Origin: Litoreibacter halocynthiae
GTDB taxonomy: Bacteria; Pseudomonadota; Alphaproteobacteria; Rhodobacterales; Rhodobacteraceae
Direction: 5' to 3'
Length of the DNA stretch: 64,000 nucleotides
NCBI RefSeq assembly: GCF_004365635.1
Contig: NZ_SOBH01000001.1
Span: 1,054,001-1,118,000, forward strand
Shown: one piece after another, positions 19,533-26,515 of the stretch
Numbering within the stretch: the stretch's first letter is position 1
Layout of the letters: each line of letters opens with the position of its first letter
Translations under genes and position numbers: made by a program
The notes under the pieces: model-generated
Databases searched by the model: none
What the model was told of the DNA's origin: nothing
Seen by the model: the letters and a program-made list of their open reading frames with translations, nothing else

Positions 19533-20683
19533 TGCGCCGCGACGGCGTGGCTTTGCCGGTAATCCAGTATCCGCTGCGCCACCCATGCGTGGAAGCAATG
19601 GGTCGGGCCGTCCATCGCGGGGGAGAACCTGCCGCCATCAAAGCCCGGTCCGTAGCGCCCGCGCTGCATACCCTCGACCACGAAGATGTCCTCCTCGAAC
19701 ACCTCTTTCCAAAGCGCGGTGTTCTTCACCCGCATCGCATCATCCACCTGAGGAGCTGCGTAATAGATATGAACATGCTCCAGCGTCTCGTTGATCGACT
19801 TTGGCTCAAGAATGATCGCGTAGCCATGATCGCGTTGTGCGGCGAGCAGCACGTTGGGGTAGAGCGTGATATATTCCGCGCCCTCATTCCACATCTCGCT
19901 TAGACCACTAAAATCGGGGAAGCGCTTGCCGCCTTCACCCTCGAACTGGCGATAGACCAAGGTGCCCTGGCCCGAATACTTGTCCGGTTCGTTGATATTA
20001 TAGTGGTCTTCCAGTCGCGAATAGCTGTTCAGGCCGGGATGGACCCAAGGCAGATGGTAGCTTTCGCAATAGTTCTCCACGGCCAGCTTGTAGTTGGTCT
20101 TGGCGGCCAAAGTGAAACTGCTGTCCGCACCGCCGTGATACATCGGCTGGTCGAACTCGGCCCAACGGGCGATCAGGTCGGCATGCATCTCCTCGAACGG
20201 GGCGGCGGTGCCGGAGATGTTCACGAACACCACGTCGCGCCAGATATGGGAGCGGACTTCGATAAGCCCCAGCGTGTCGTTGTCTATCGCCTCATGGGTA
20301 TTCATCCCCGGACCGCCCACATGCGGGGTCGCCACCAGTTTGCCTTTGGTCGAGTAGCACCACGAATGGTAGGGGCAGCGGATCGCGCCCTCGATCTTGC
20401 GTGGCTCGGAGACCAGAATCATCCCCCGATGGCGGCAAGTGTTCTGGAACACCCGCACATCGCCATCCTTGTCGCGGATCAGCAGCAGCGGCAGCCCCAG
20501 AAACTCCAGCGGTTTCGCGTCGCCGTTTTCCGGCACGTCAGCCCCTACGGCCAAGCCCGCCCAAGTGGCGTGCAGCACGGCGGCGGTTTCCTCGGCAAAG
20601 GTCGCCTCGTCGATGTAATGGGCGTTCGGCAGGCCCCGGGCCTGTTCAATGGGTGCTATAACGGCGGTGAGATCAGTAGACAT
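19529..20683 (-). CDS. Rieske-type aromatic-ring-hydroxylating (or quaternary-amine) oxygenase, alpha subunit
   Basis: A 384-residue two-iron-centre oxygenase. The Rieske [2Fe-2S] site is C83-X-H85 (NTCRHRGM) and C103-X2-H106 (CPYHSWCY). The catalytic iron site is AVENYCESYHLPWVHPGLN (H210, H215). The C-terminal part is typical for the SRPBCC domain of the family. It resembles the group that includes choline/glycine-betaine/carnitine mono-oxygenases as much as true ring hydroxylases; the substrate cannot be decided. No reductase gene is adjacent. The start MSTDLTAVIAPIEQARGL at 20683 is preferred to the upstream 20806. The 3' end overlaps the small coupled gene. Confidence 0.92.
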   Translation of the reverse strand: MSTDLTAVIAPIEQARGLPNAHYIDEATFAEETAAVLHATWAGLAVGADVPENGDAKPLEFLGLPLLLIRDKDGDVRVFQNTCRHRGMILVSEPRKIEGAIRCPYHSWCYSTKGKLVATPHVGGPGMNTHEAIDNDTLGLIEVRSHIWRDVVFVNISGTAAPFEEMHADLIARWAEFDQPMYHGGADSSFTLAAKTNYKLAVENYCESYHLPWVHPGLNSYSRLEDHYNINEPDKYSGQGTLVYRQFEGEGGKRFPDFSGLSEMWNEGAEYITLYPNVLLAAQRDHGYAIILEPKSINETLEHVHIYYAAPQVDDAMRVKNTALWKEVFEEDIFVVEGMQRGRYGPGFDGGRFSPAMDGPTHCFHAWVAQRILDYRQSHAVAAQ

Positions 20684-20753
20684 AGCGGCCTCCCAACAGC
20701 TGAATTTGGAAAACCCTCCCAGATTCGGGGCTATATCACTTGTATCACTGCGA

Positions 20754-20876
20754 CATGGTTTGCCTCGCCGCGACGCGTGAACGGCTTCCTGCCGAAACCG
20801 GTGCAAGCCGTAGGAAGGTTCCCGCCGAACGGCCGAGGGGAGGGCTTGCTCGGCAAACCCATGCCTGCGTTCACGT
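20754..20876. ncRNA. Candidate structured RNA with two crossing long-range pairings
   Basis: GGTTTGCC (20757-20764) pairs with GGCAAACC (20852-20859), extendable to CATGGTTTGCC with one bulge. GCGTGAACG (20775-20783) pairs with CGTTCACGT (20868-20876). The two pairings cross, so they form a pseudoknot or alternatives. Inside are CTTCCT/AGGAAG (20785-20790/20812-20817), competing with CGGCTT/AAGCCG (20782-20787/20805-20810), and GCCGAG/CTCGGC (20832-20837/20849-20854). Strand is undecided. It matches no RNA class I know (I checked SRP RNA, 6S, RNase P, tmRNA, glycine riboswitch). Confidence 0.45.
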
Positions 20877-20918
20877 AGTGAAACGGCAGCGAATGGCTTG
20901 TTTTCAGCAGTTTAGCAC

Positions 20919-21001
20919 GGACCTCTCCCCATCGGGCGGGGCAGGGTCCATCTACAGTCTCGAGACCACCAACGAGGTGGCTCGGCCCTGAAGGACGGGC
21001 C
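20919..21001 (+). repeat. Three consecutive hairpins in the EF-hand gene leader
   Basis: GGACC/GGTCC enclosing CCCC/GGGG (20919-20949); CGAG-A-CCACC/GGTGG-CTCG with loop AACGA (20961-20984); GGCCC/GGGCC (20984-21001). They end 33 bases before the ATG at 21034. They could act as an attenuator or as 5' protection of the mRNA. Confidence 0.45.
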
Positions 21002-21033
21002 TAAACCTGAAACGACCAAATGGAGAGAGTTCA

Positions 21034-21270
21034 ATGAAAACCGCTCTTATTGCACTGACTACCGCAACTGTAATGGGCACATCGGCATTTGCCGCTGTTG
21101 CCGATCTGGACAGCGACGGCGACGGCGTCGTGTCCTTCACCGAGATGCTGGCCGTGTATCCAACCCTGACCGAGGAAGGTTTTTCCGCAGTCGACACCAA
21201 TGGTGACGGCGTTGTGGACGAAGAGGAGCTGACAGCAGCAACAGAAGGCGGCCTGATCCCCGAGGCCTAA
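21034..21270 (+). CDS. Small secreted EF-hand protein
   Basis: A 78-residue protein with signal peptide MKTALIALTTATVMGTSAFA and two calcium-binding loops: DLDSDGDGVVSFTE (about 24-37) and DTNGDGVVDEEE (about 54-65). Both have Asp at 1, 3 and 5, Gly at 6 and Glu at 12, so calcium binding is likely. It ends shortly after the second loop, so it is a minimal EF-hand pair acting in the periplasm or outside the cell. GGAGAGAG precedes the ATG. It lies alone between a hairpin-rich leader and a convergent ilvN. Confidence 0.85.
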   Translation: MKTALIALTTATVMGTSAFAAVADLDSDGDGVVSFTEMLAVYPTLTEEGFSAVDTNGDGVVDEEELTAATEGGLIPEA

Positions 21271-21276
21271 CCTAAA

Positions 21277-21367
21277 TTCGCCACGGCGTGAGCCAGCACT
21301 ATTCGTCGTGGCGAAAGGTCCGTGCCCCTGTACTTACTCGATCTGCCTCGGGTTGCAGGGGCGCGGA
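21277..21367. terminator. Two strong hairpins between convergent EF-hand gene and ilvN
   Basis: TTCGCCACG (21277-21285) pairs perfectly with CGTGGCGAA (21307-21315). TCCGTGCCCCTG (21319-21330) pairs with CAGGGGCGCGGA (21356-21367) with one G-T wobble. Neither has a clear T run. They probably end or protect the two converging transcripts. Confidence 0.5.
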
Positions 21368-21372
21368 TCGCT

Positions 21373-21936
21373 CTACTTGGCGCCGCGCGACAGGGCTGCA
21401 ACGCCGGTTCGGGCCTGCTCGACCAAGCCCAACGGGCGCATAAGGTCAGCAAAAGCATCAATTTTTTCGGAATGACCCGTCATCTCGAAGACGAAGCTTT
21501 CCAACGTGCTGTCCACTACATTGGCGCGAAAAATTTCTGCCAGACGCAGCGCTTCGATGCGGTCGTTTCCGGTTCCGGTCACCTTGAACAGAGCCAGTTC
21601 CCGCTCGACGCTGGCACCTTCCTCGGTCAGATCGTGGACGTCATGGACGGGCACCATCCGCTCCAGCTGCGCCTTGATCTGGGTGATCACCGCGGGAGTC
21701 CCCACGGTCACAATCGTGATGCGGGAGCGGTGACCTTCGTGGTCCACCTCCGCCACGGTGAGGCTTTCGATGTTGTAGCCGCGCCCCGAGAACAACCCGA
21801 TCACCCGCGCCAGAACCCCCGCCTCGTTGGTGACGACGCAGGCCAGCGTGTGGCGCTCGATATAGTCGGCGTTCGGGTCCTTGAGGTCATAGGCCGAATG
21901 TTTGGACGAGCCTTTTTTGATTTTCAGCGGGGACAT
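21373..21936 (-). CDS. ilvN: Acetolactate synthase regulatory (small) subunit
   Basis: A 187-residue protein with an N-terminal ACT domain, ERHTLACVVTNEAGVLARVIGLFSGRGYNIESLTVAEVD (about 28-66), which binds valine for feedback control of the IlvB catalytic subunit, and the typical C-terminal half (LERMVPVHDVHDLT, VERELALFKV, FRANVVDSTLESFVFEMTG). It is the ilvH/ilvN family. It ends in GVAALSRGAK. It lies downstream of ilvB on the same strand, separated from it by an unknown 122-residue gene. Confidence 0.95.
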   Translation of the reverse strand: MSPLKIKKGSSKHSAYDLKDPNADYIERHTLACVVTNEAGVLARVIGLFSGRGYNIESLTVAEVDHEGHRSRITIVTVGTPAVITQIKAQLERMVPVHDVHDLTEEGASVERELALFKVTGTGNDRIEALRLAEIFRANVVDSTLESFVFEMTGHSEKIDAFADLMRPLGLVEQARTGVAALSRGAK

Positions 21937-22009
21937 TTTGGGGCCTCTTTTCGGTGTCTGAGATGTGTCGGCTTTGCGTCTGCCATGCGTATGGCAAAAT
22001 TTCGGGTGG

Positions 22010-22378
22010 CTATCTTATGTCGATCACGGGCGTGCCGGACTTCGCCGGATAGCCCGCTTGTGTCAAGAGTGTCAGGCGCAGCGGTTCCTGCGCCGGTTTG
22101 TCGATGCAGATGCTGGCGGGCCTTACGGTCACGGGCATCCCGTCAATTTCGATCCGGTCCGAGAAATGCAGCACCTGTGCCTCTCCCGTATCCGTAGCGG
22201 TCGCGGTCACCAGATAACCAGCCTCCGGCGCGTCGTCACATCCAGTTCCGCACACGCAGACCTCAGCGGCCTGAGCGAAGCGCAACTCCTGCTGGTAGAC
22301 GTCGCGATTCAGGTCGAAGTCCGGCACGACGGCTGGGGGCAGAGCGGCTGCGAAGAGAGCTGTAAACCACTCCCACAT
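22010..22378 (-). CDS. Unknown small exported protein between ilvB and ilvN
   Basis: A 122-residue protein starting MWEWFTALFAAALPPAVVPDFD, with a short hydrophobic N-terminus that may be a signal peptide, then YQQELRFAQAAEVCVCGTGCDDAP (three cysteines close together) and a beta-rich remainder (YLVTATATDTGEAQVLHFSDRIEIDG). Its ATG lies 3 bases after the ilvB stop, so it is almost certainly in the ilv operon. I recognise no domain. It is not part of valine/isoleucine synthesis as known, so its presence between the two synthase subunits is odd. Confidence 0.65.
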   Translation of the reverse strand: MWEWFTALFAAALPPAVVPDFDLNRDVYQQELRFAQAAEVCVCGTGCDDAPEAGYLVTATATDTGEAQVLHFSDRIEIDGMPVTVRPASICIDKPAQEPLRLTLLTQAGYPAKSGTPVIDIR

Positions 22379-22381
22379 GGC

Positions 22382-24142
22382 TTACACCATCACCGCGCCT
22401 TTGGTGCCGATGGCGTCCTCGCCGGTATCCTCGCCCATGAGCATCTCGTTATGAGGTGCGCCCGAGGGGATCATCGGGTAGCAGTTCTCGTGCTTCTCGA
22501 CGCCGCAATCGAACACAACTGGCCCGTCATAGTTCAGCATTTCCATGATCGCGTCATCCAGATCGGACGGGTCGGTGCATTTTATGCCTTTCGCGCCGAA
22601 GGCCTGCGCCAGAACGACGAAATCGGGCAGGGCCTCGGACCACGAATGGCTGTAGCGGTTGCCGTGCAGCAATTGCTGCCACTGGCGAACCATGCCAAGG
22701 CGCTCGTTGTTCAGGATGAACTGCTTGATCGGCAGGTTATATTGCCGCGCGGTGCCCATTTCCTGCATGTTCATCAGCCATGACGCCTCGCCCGCCACGT
22801 TGATGACCAGCGCGTCCGGATGCGCCACCTGCACGCCGACCGACGCGGGCAGGCCGTAGCCCATGGTGCCCAAACCGCCGGAGGTCATCCAGTGGTTCGG
22901 CTCTTCGAAGCCCAGATATTGCGCGGCCCACATTTGATGCTGGCCTACCTCGGTGCAGATGAAGCGGTCCTTGCGGTGCTTGGTCAGCGCCTCAAGCCGT
23001 TGCAGGGCATATTGCGGCTTGATGATGGTTTCGGAATTTTTGTATTCCAGACAACGCTTTGTGCGCCACTCTTCAATCTTTTTCCACCACTTCGCCAGAC
23101 CTTCCTTATGGGTCTTGCGCCCGCGCGATTTCCACACCCGCAGCAGGTCTTCCAGCACATGGGCCACGTCACCGATGATTGGTACGTCCACATGGATAAT
23201 CTTGTTGATGGAAGACGCGTCGATGTCGATATGCGCCTTCTTGGAATGGGGTGAGAACGCATCCACGCGCCCCGTGATCCGGTCGTCGAAGCGCGCGCCG
23301 ATATTGATCATCAGGTCGCAGCCATGCATGGCCATGTTGGCCTCGTAAAGCCCGTGCATGCCCAGCATACCGAGCCACTGGTCGCCGGATGCGGGATACG
23401 CGCCCAATCCCATCAGGGTGGAGGTCACGGGGAAGCCGGTTTCCTTCGCCAACTCGCGCAGCAACGCGGTCGCGCTGTCGCCGGAGTTGATCACGCCGCC
23501 GCCAGTATAAAGGATCGGGCGCTGCGCCTTTTCCATCATCTCGACCAGCTCGGTGATCTTCTCGATGTCGCCTTTTACCTTGGGCGCATAGTGCTGCGTG
23601 CTGGCGGCCTTGGGCGGCACATAGGTGCCTTTGGCGAATTGCACGTCCTTGGGGATGTCGACCAACACAGGGCCGGGGCGGCCATGGGTGGCTACGTGGA
23701 ACGCCTGATGGATCACGTCGGACAGCTGGTCGGTGTCCTTGACCAGCCAGTTATGCTTGGAACAAGGCCGCGTGATGCCGACGGTGTCGGCTTCCTGAAA
23801 CGCGTCGTTGCCGATCATGAAGGTCGGCACCTGACCGCACAAAACGATCATCGGGATGCTGTCCATCAGCGCGTCGGTCATGCCGGTCACCGCGTTCGTC
23901 GCGCCGGGACCGGAGGTCACCAAAACCACACCGGGCTTGCCGGTGGAGCGGGCATAGCCCTCGGCGGCGTGGGTCGCGCCCTGTTCGTGGCGCACGAGGA
24001 TGTGGTTGATCTTCTCCTGCTGGAAAATCTCGTCATAGATCGGTAGCACGGCGCCACCGGGATATCCGAATACCGTGTCCACGCCCTGATCTATCAGGGC
24101 CTGAACCACCATCTCCGCGCCGGTCATCTGCTTGTTCGCCAT
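22382..24142 (-). CDS. ilvB: Acetolactate synthase catalytic (large) subunit
   Basis: A 586-residue thiamine-diphosphate enzyme that makes acetolactate and acetohydroxybutyrate, the first common step to valine, leucine and isoleucine. Motifs are VFGYPGGAVLPIYDE, HILVRHEQGATHAAEGYAR (catalytic Glu), SGPGATNAVTG, and the ThDP motif VINVAGEASWLMNMQEMGTA, where the usual GDGSF-type GDG is written here as AGEASW. The start MANKQMTGAEMVVQAL at 24142 follows AAGGAC. It is led by an attenuator with a leader peptide rich in Val, Ile and Leu codons. Confidence 0.96.
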   Translation of the reverse strand: MANKQMTGAEMVVQALIDQGVDTVFGYPGGAVLPIYDEIFQQEKINHILVRHEQGATHAAEGYARSTGKPGVVLVTSGPGATNAVTGMTDALMDSIPMIVLCGQVPTFMIGNDAFQEADTVGITRPCSKHNWLVKDTDQLSDVIHQAFHVATHGRPGPVLVDIPKDVQFAKGTYVPPKAASTQHYAPKVKGDIEKITELVEMMEKAQRPILYTGGGVINSGDSATALLRELAKETGFPVTSTLMGLGAYPASGDQWLGMLGMHGLYEANMAMHGCDLMINIGARFDDRITGRVDAFSPHSKKAHIDIDASSINKIIHVDVPIIGDVAHVLEDLLRVWKSRGRKTHKEGLAKWWKKIEEWRTKRCLEYKNSETIIKPQYALQRLEALTKHRKDRFICTEVGQHQMWAAQYLGFEEPNHWMTSGGLGTMGYGLPASVGVQVAHPDALVINVAGEASWLMNMQEMGTARQYNLPIKQFILNNERLGMVRQWQQLLHGNRYSHSWSEALPDFVVLAQAFGAKGIKCTDPSDLDDAIMEMLNYDGPVVFDCGVEKHENCYPMIPSGAPHNEMLMGEDTGEDAIGTKGAVMV

Positions 24143-24180
24143 CGTGCTGTCCTTAGCTATCCATCGTTTCATCTGCTCAC

Positions 24181-24207
24181 AAAAAAGCCCCCGTGTTTGG
24201 CGGGGGC
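24181..24207 (-). terminator. ilvB attenuator terminator
   Basis: On the minus strand GCCCCCG (24207-24201), loop CCAAACA, CGGGGGC (24193-24187), then six T (24186-24181). It lies between the leader peptide and the ilvB ATG. Upstream, GGTGCATGGGTC (about 24247-24236) can pair with GACCCCATGCGCC (about 24217-24205), which takes the first bases of the terminator's left arm and so can act as the antiterminator. Confidence 0.9.
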
Positions 24208-24232
24208 GCATGGGGTCCGATATGGAGTATCG

Positions 24233-24280
24233 TTACCGACCCATGCACCGCTTAACTAGAATGACGACTACATCGGCCAT
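24233..24280 (-). CDS. ilvB operon leader peptide
   Basis: A 15-residue reading frame, MADVVVILVKRCMGR, with six branched-chain codons (V V V I L V) in a row. AGGAG lies 8 bases before its ATG. It lies 138 bases upstream of the ilvB start, followed by the antiterminator and terminator arms. Its stop region overlaps the left antiterminator arm, as expected for ribosome-stalling attenuation: shortage of charged Val/Ile/Leu tRNA stalls the ribosome on these codons and lets ilvB be read. Attenuation of ilvBN is known in Caulobacter. Confidence 0.92.
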   Translation of the reverse strand: MADVVVILVKRCMGR

Positions 24281-24309
24281 GCCGGATGCTCCTTCGTGAG
24301 TGTGCGGGG

Positions 24310-24337
24310 ACATTACCAGCCGATTCAGGGGGGTCAA
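24310..24337 (-). promoter_or_regulatory. Probable ilvB promoter
   Basis: On the minus strand TTGACC (24337-24332), a 16-base spacer and TAATGT (24315-24310) fit a housekeeping promoter. Transcription would begin near 24303, about 22 bases before the leader-peptide ATG, which suits a short attenuator leader. Confidence 0.65.
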
Positions 24338-24506
24338 CAGCCAATTGGCTGAATTTTGTGTCTCCAATAGCATTTTTCTTGTATTTTTGTTGCGCAAATC
24401 TGCCGCATGGCGACATGAAGCGCGGTATTTGGGCCGAATTCGGGCCTTGCACTGCATCGCGCGCAGCCTCACAACATTCCAGACATCTAAAATCAGGAGC
24501 AAAGCC

Positions 24507-24854
24507 ATGCCCAAAACACGTATGATCCATGAGTTCGGCATGGGCACGTCCCTGCGCCGCCGCGACTATACCGAGGCCGCCGCCCGCGCCATTCGCGACG
24601 CACTGTGGCACAACTCGGTCACTATCGCGGAAGCCTTCGGATTCGACAAATCCGACATGATCATCGACGTCGAAATTGGCGCGCAGAATCCCGACGCGGT
24701 CGACACGTCAAAACTCCTCGGCATCTTTCCCTATGGAACGCCCGCGATCACGGTCAAACACGGCGGCCTCGACATCCCGAAGCCCGACGGCTCCGGCGTC
24801 ACGGTCATCGTCAACGCCGCCATCATGGTCAGTTTCGACATGGAGGCCGCGTAA
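24507..24854 (+). CDS. Lin0512 family protein, first of a tandem pair
   Basis: A 115-residue protein beginning MPKTRMIHEFGMGTSLRRRDYTEAAARAIRDALWHNS, with IIDVEIGAQNPDAVD and ITVKHGGLDIP. This fits the small Lin0512 family of unknown function (fixed pattern: acidic N-terminal strand, GxGxxLxxxDYTxAAxRAIxDAL helix). GGAG precedes the ATG. Its TAA overlaps the ATG of the next gene, a paralogue, as TAATG, so the two are coupled and could form a heteromer. Divergent from the ilv leader. Confidence 0.8.
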   Translation: MPKTRMIHEFGMGTSLRRRDYTEAAARAIRDALWHNSVTIAEAFGFDKSDMIIDVEIGAQNPDAVDTSKLLGIFPYGTPAITVKHGGLDIPKPDGSGVTVIVNAAIMVSFDMEAA

Positions 24855-25213
24855 TGGAGCATCGCATCATCTTGGAGCTGGGCACCGGAAATGACCTCTA
24901 CGGCCGCGACTATACCAAGGCCGCCAAACGCGCCATTCAGGACGCGTTGCACCATTCTTCCATCGTCATGTTCAAATCCCTCGGCATCGACCACACCGAG
25001 ATGCGGGTGCAGGTTACAATCGGCGTTCAACAACCCGATCAACTTGACCTCGAAGCCCTGACAGCCGAGCTGCCAAGAGGTCGCGCCGAGGTCTCAGCGG
25101 TCAAAGGTGGCCTGGACGTGCACGATGCCCAGAACAACCAAACCCACGTGATCGCCACCGCCGCAATCGAGGCTTTCGTCCCCATCAGCACCAAAGACTG
25201 GAAACTGTCCTAA
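24854..25213 (+). CDS. Lin0512 family protein, second of a tandem pair
   Basis: A 119-residue paralogue of the gene before it: ILELGTGNDLYGRDYTKAAKRAIQDALHHSS aligns with the first protein's N-terminal half, and VTIGVQQPDQLD and VSAVKGGLDVHD with its middle. The two differ enough to suggest an old duplication with separate roles. It begins at the first gene's stop (TAATG). A repeat hairpin follows at 25248. Function unknown. Confidence 0.8.
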   Translation: MEHRIILELGTGNDLYGRDYTKAAKRAIQDALHHSSIVMFKSLGIDHTEMRVQVTIGVQQPDQLDLEALTAELPRGRAEVSAVKGGLDVHDAQNNQTHVIATAAIEAFVPISTKDWKLS

Positions 25214-25247
25214 CCCCATCATTGCTTCAAAAATACCTCGGAGGGGT

Positions 25248-25270
25248 CCGGGGAGGCAGCGCCTCCCCGG
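25248..25270. repeat. Extragenic palindromic hairpin
   Basis: CCGGGGAGGC, AGC, GCCTCCCCGG: a perfect 10-bp stem. The surroundings (CTTCAAAAATACCTCGGAGGGG before, CGGGTCGACGGG after) look like a dispersed intergenic repeat common in Rhodobacterales genomes. It may also end the Lin0512 transcript. I see no second copy in this window. Confidence 0.6.
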
Positions 25271-25318
25271 CGGGTCGACGGGCCGAAGGCACGGCGAAAT
25301 AAGACCGACGCCATACAG

Positions 25319-25810
25319 CTAACCCGCGCGCAACACCGCCCGAATGAACTTCGCGGCAGAGCGGAAATGGCTCGCTCCGGCAGCTTCCGCCCAGCGTCCC
25401 GTTGTCCATGCGTTGTTGGCACCCTTCATCGGCCCACCATAAAGCTGATCCTCGGACAGGCTGTCGATCAGCCCGACCAATGCGCGCTTTCGATCTGCCA
25501 GCAGCGTCCTGACCTCATCCCAACTCAACCCCGCCTGCCGCATCCGCAAATCCGCGTTGTAGCGCTTTAGATCGTTCCACTTGTAGCCTTCAGCGGGAAA
25601 GAACACGGGCTTGCCGGCTTGACCGTCACCATACCAGCCCAAAAACAGCGCGATCCAATGTGCGCGATGGCCGATTACATCCTTGATCGACGTGCCATCC
25701 TCGCCGGCCGTCGCCTGATCCGCATCCAACACCGCGATCAGCTTATCGAGTTTTTCGTATTCTTTTTCGGTGACGGCAAGAAGCGCCGCCTTGTCGGTTG
25801 CTGCTGGCAT
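25319..25810 (-). CDS. ClbS/DfsB family four-helix protein
   Basis: A 163-residue, largely helical protein: KAALLAVTEKEYEKLDKLIAVL, TSIKDVIGHRAHWIALFLGWYGDGQAG, FPAEGYKWNDLKRYNADLR. This fits the ClbS/DfsB (DUF1706) family of the DinB-like four-helix bundle. ClbS protects cells from colibactin, but most relatives in bacteria without colibactin have unknown roles, so no specific function is claimed. It has no operon partner: convergent with the Lin0512 pair and downstream of the response regulator on the same strand by about 60 bases. Confidence 0.82.
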   Translation of the reverse strand: MPAATDKAALLAVTEKEYEKLDKLIAVLDADQATAGEDGTSIKDVIGHRAHWIALFLGWYGDGQAGKPVFFPAEGYKWNDLKRYNADLRMRQAGLSWDEVRTLLADRKRALVGLIDSLSEDQLYGGPMKGANNAWTTGRWAEAAGASHFRSAAKFIRAVLRAG

Positions 25811-25870
25811 GATCCGTCTCCTTCGACGACCATCTTAGCAGCTATCTCCCTCAATCCGCGTTGACCTTGG

Positions 25871-26515
25871 TCAAAACTCCACGCCCGTTCCTTGCAGAAC
25901 GCCGTGTTCCATCGCGTAGCGGGTCAGCCCGGCGGTAGAGTTGATACCCAGCTTGCGTTTGATGTTCTTGCGGTGCGTCTCGACGGTATGAACTGAGATA
26001 TCTAGATCAACCGCGACTTCCTTGTTCGACTTGCCTTGCGCCAGTTGCAGCAGGATCGTTTGCTCGCGCGCCGTCAGCGACTCGCGTCCGTCACTGGTAT
26101 TGGGGGACAGCGAGGCGGTGGCCCCGCCACACAGATAGGTCTCCCCGCGCATTACCGCCTGAATGGCTCGGTGGATTTCATCGGTCGGCACGTCTTTCAA
26201 CAGGTAGCCGCGCGCGCCATGCGACATAGCGGTGGAGACATATTCGGGCGCATCATGCATCGACAGGATCAGAATGCGGATATCAGGTTTTCGCTCCAGC
26301 AGAAACTCGGTCGCCGTCAACCCGCCCATCTGCGGCATGTTCAGATCCATCAAGATCACGTCCGGCGACAGCTCGTCCACACGGTCCAGCGCTTCCTGAC
26401 CGTTGCTTAAGGTCGCGACCACCTCGATGTCGTCATAGCTTTCCAGAATGGCGCATATCCCGTCGGCCACCATCGGGTGATCATCGACCACCAGCACTTT
26501 TACAGCGTCACTCAT
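25871..26515 (-). CDS. NarL/FixJ-family response regulator
   Basis: A 214-residue regulator with a receiver domain (VLVVDDHPMVADG; phosphoryl site Asp57 in PDVILMDLNMP; KDV lysine in YLLKDVP) and a LuxR-type DNA-binding domain (LTAREQTILLQLAQGKSNKEVAVDLDISVHTVETHRKNIKRKLG). It overlaps the sensor kinase gene as ATGA. Its likely target is the divergent TRAP operon: the intergenic region carries a NarL-type 7-2-7 inverted heptamer pair. The target is inferred from position and motif. Confidence 0.95.
   Translation of the reverse strand: MSDAVKVLVVDDHPMVADGICAILESYDDIEVVATLSNGQEALDRVDELSPDVILMDLNMPQMGGLTATEFLLERKPDIRILILSMHDAPEYVSTAMSHGARGYLLKDVPTDEIHRAIQAVMRGETYLCGGATASLSPNTSDGRESLTAREQTILLQLAQGKSNKEVAVDLDISVHTVETHRKNIKRKLGINSTAGLTRYAMEHGVLQGTGVEF

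Larger units (their letters stand above)
20684..21033. other. Gene-free, hairpin-rich region between the Rieske and EF-hand genes
   Basis: A 350-base divergent intergenic stretch. It holds one complex element (20754-20876) and three further hairpins on the side of the EF-hand gene (20919-21001). Overlapping short reading frames exist in several frames but show no recognisable domain, and none has a good ribosome site. Confidence 0.6.

Noticed and set aside
20740-20991. 83-codon frame in the hairpin-rich region
   Set aside because: Low-complexity, arginine-rich translation of stem sequences; overlapping frames are also open, as expected for structured GC-rich DNA.
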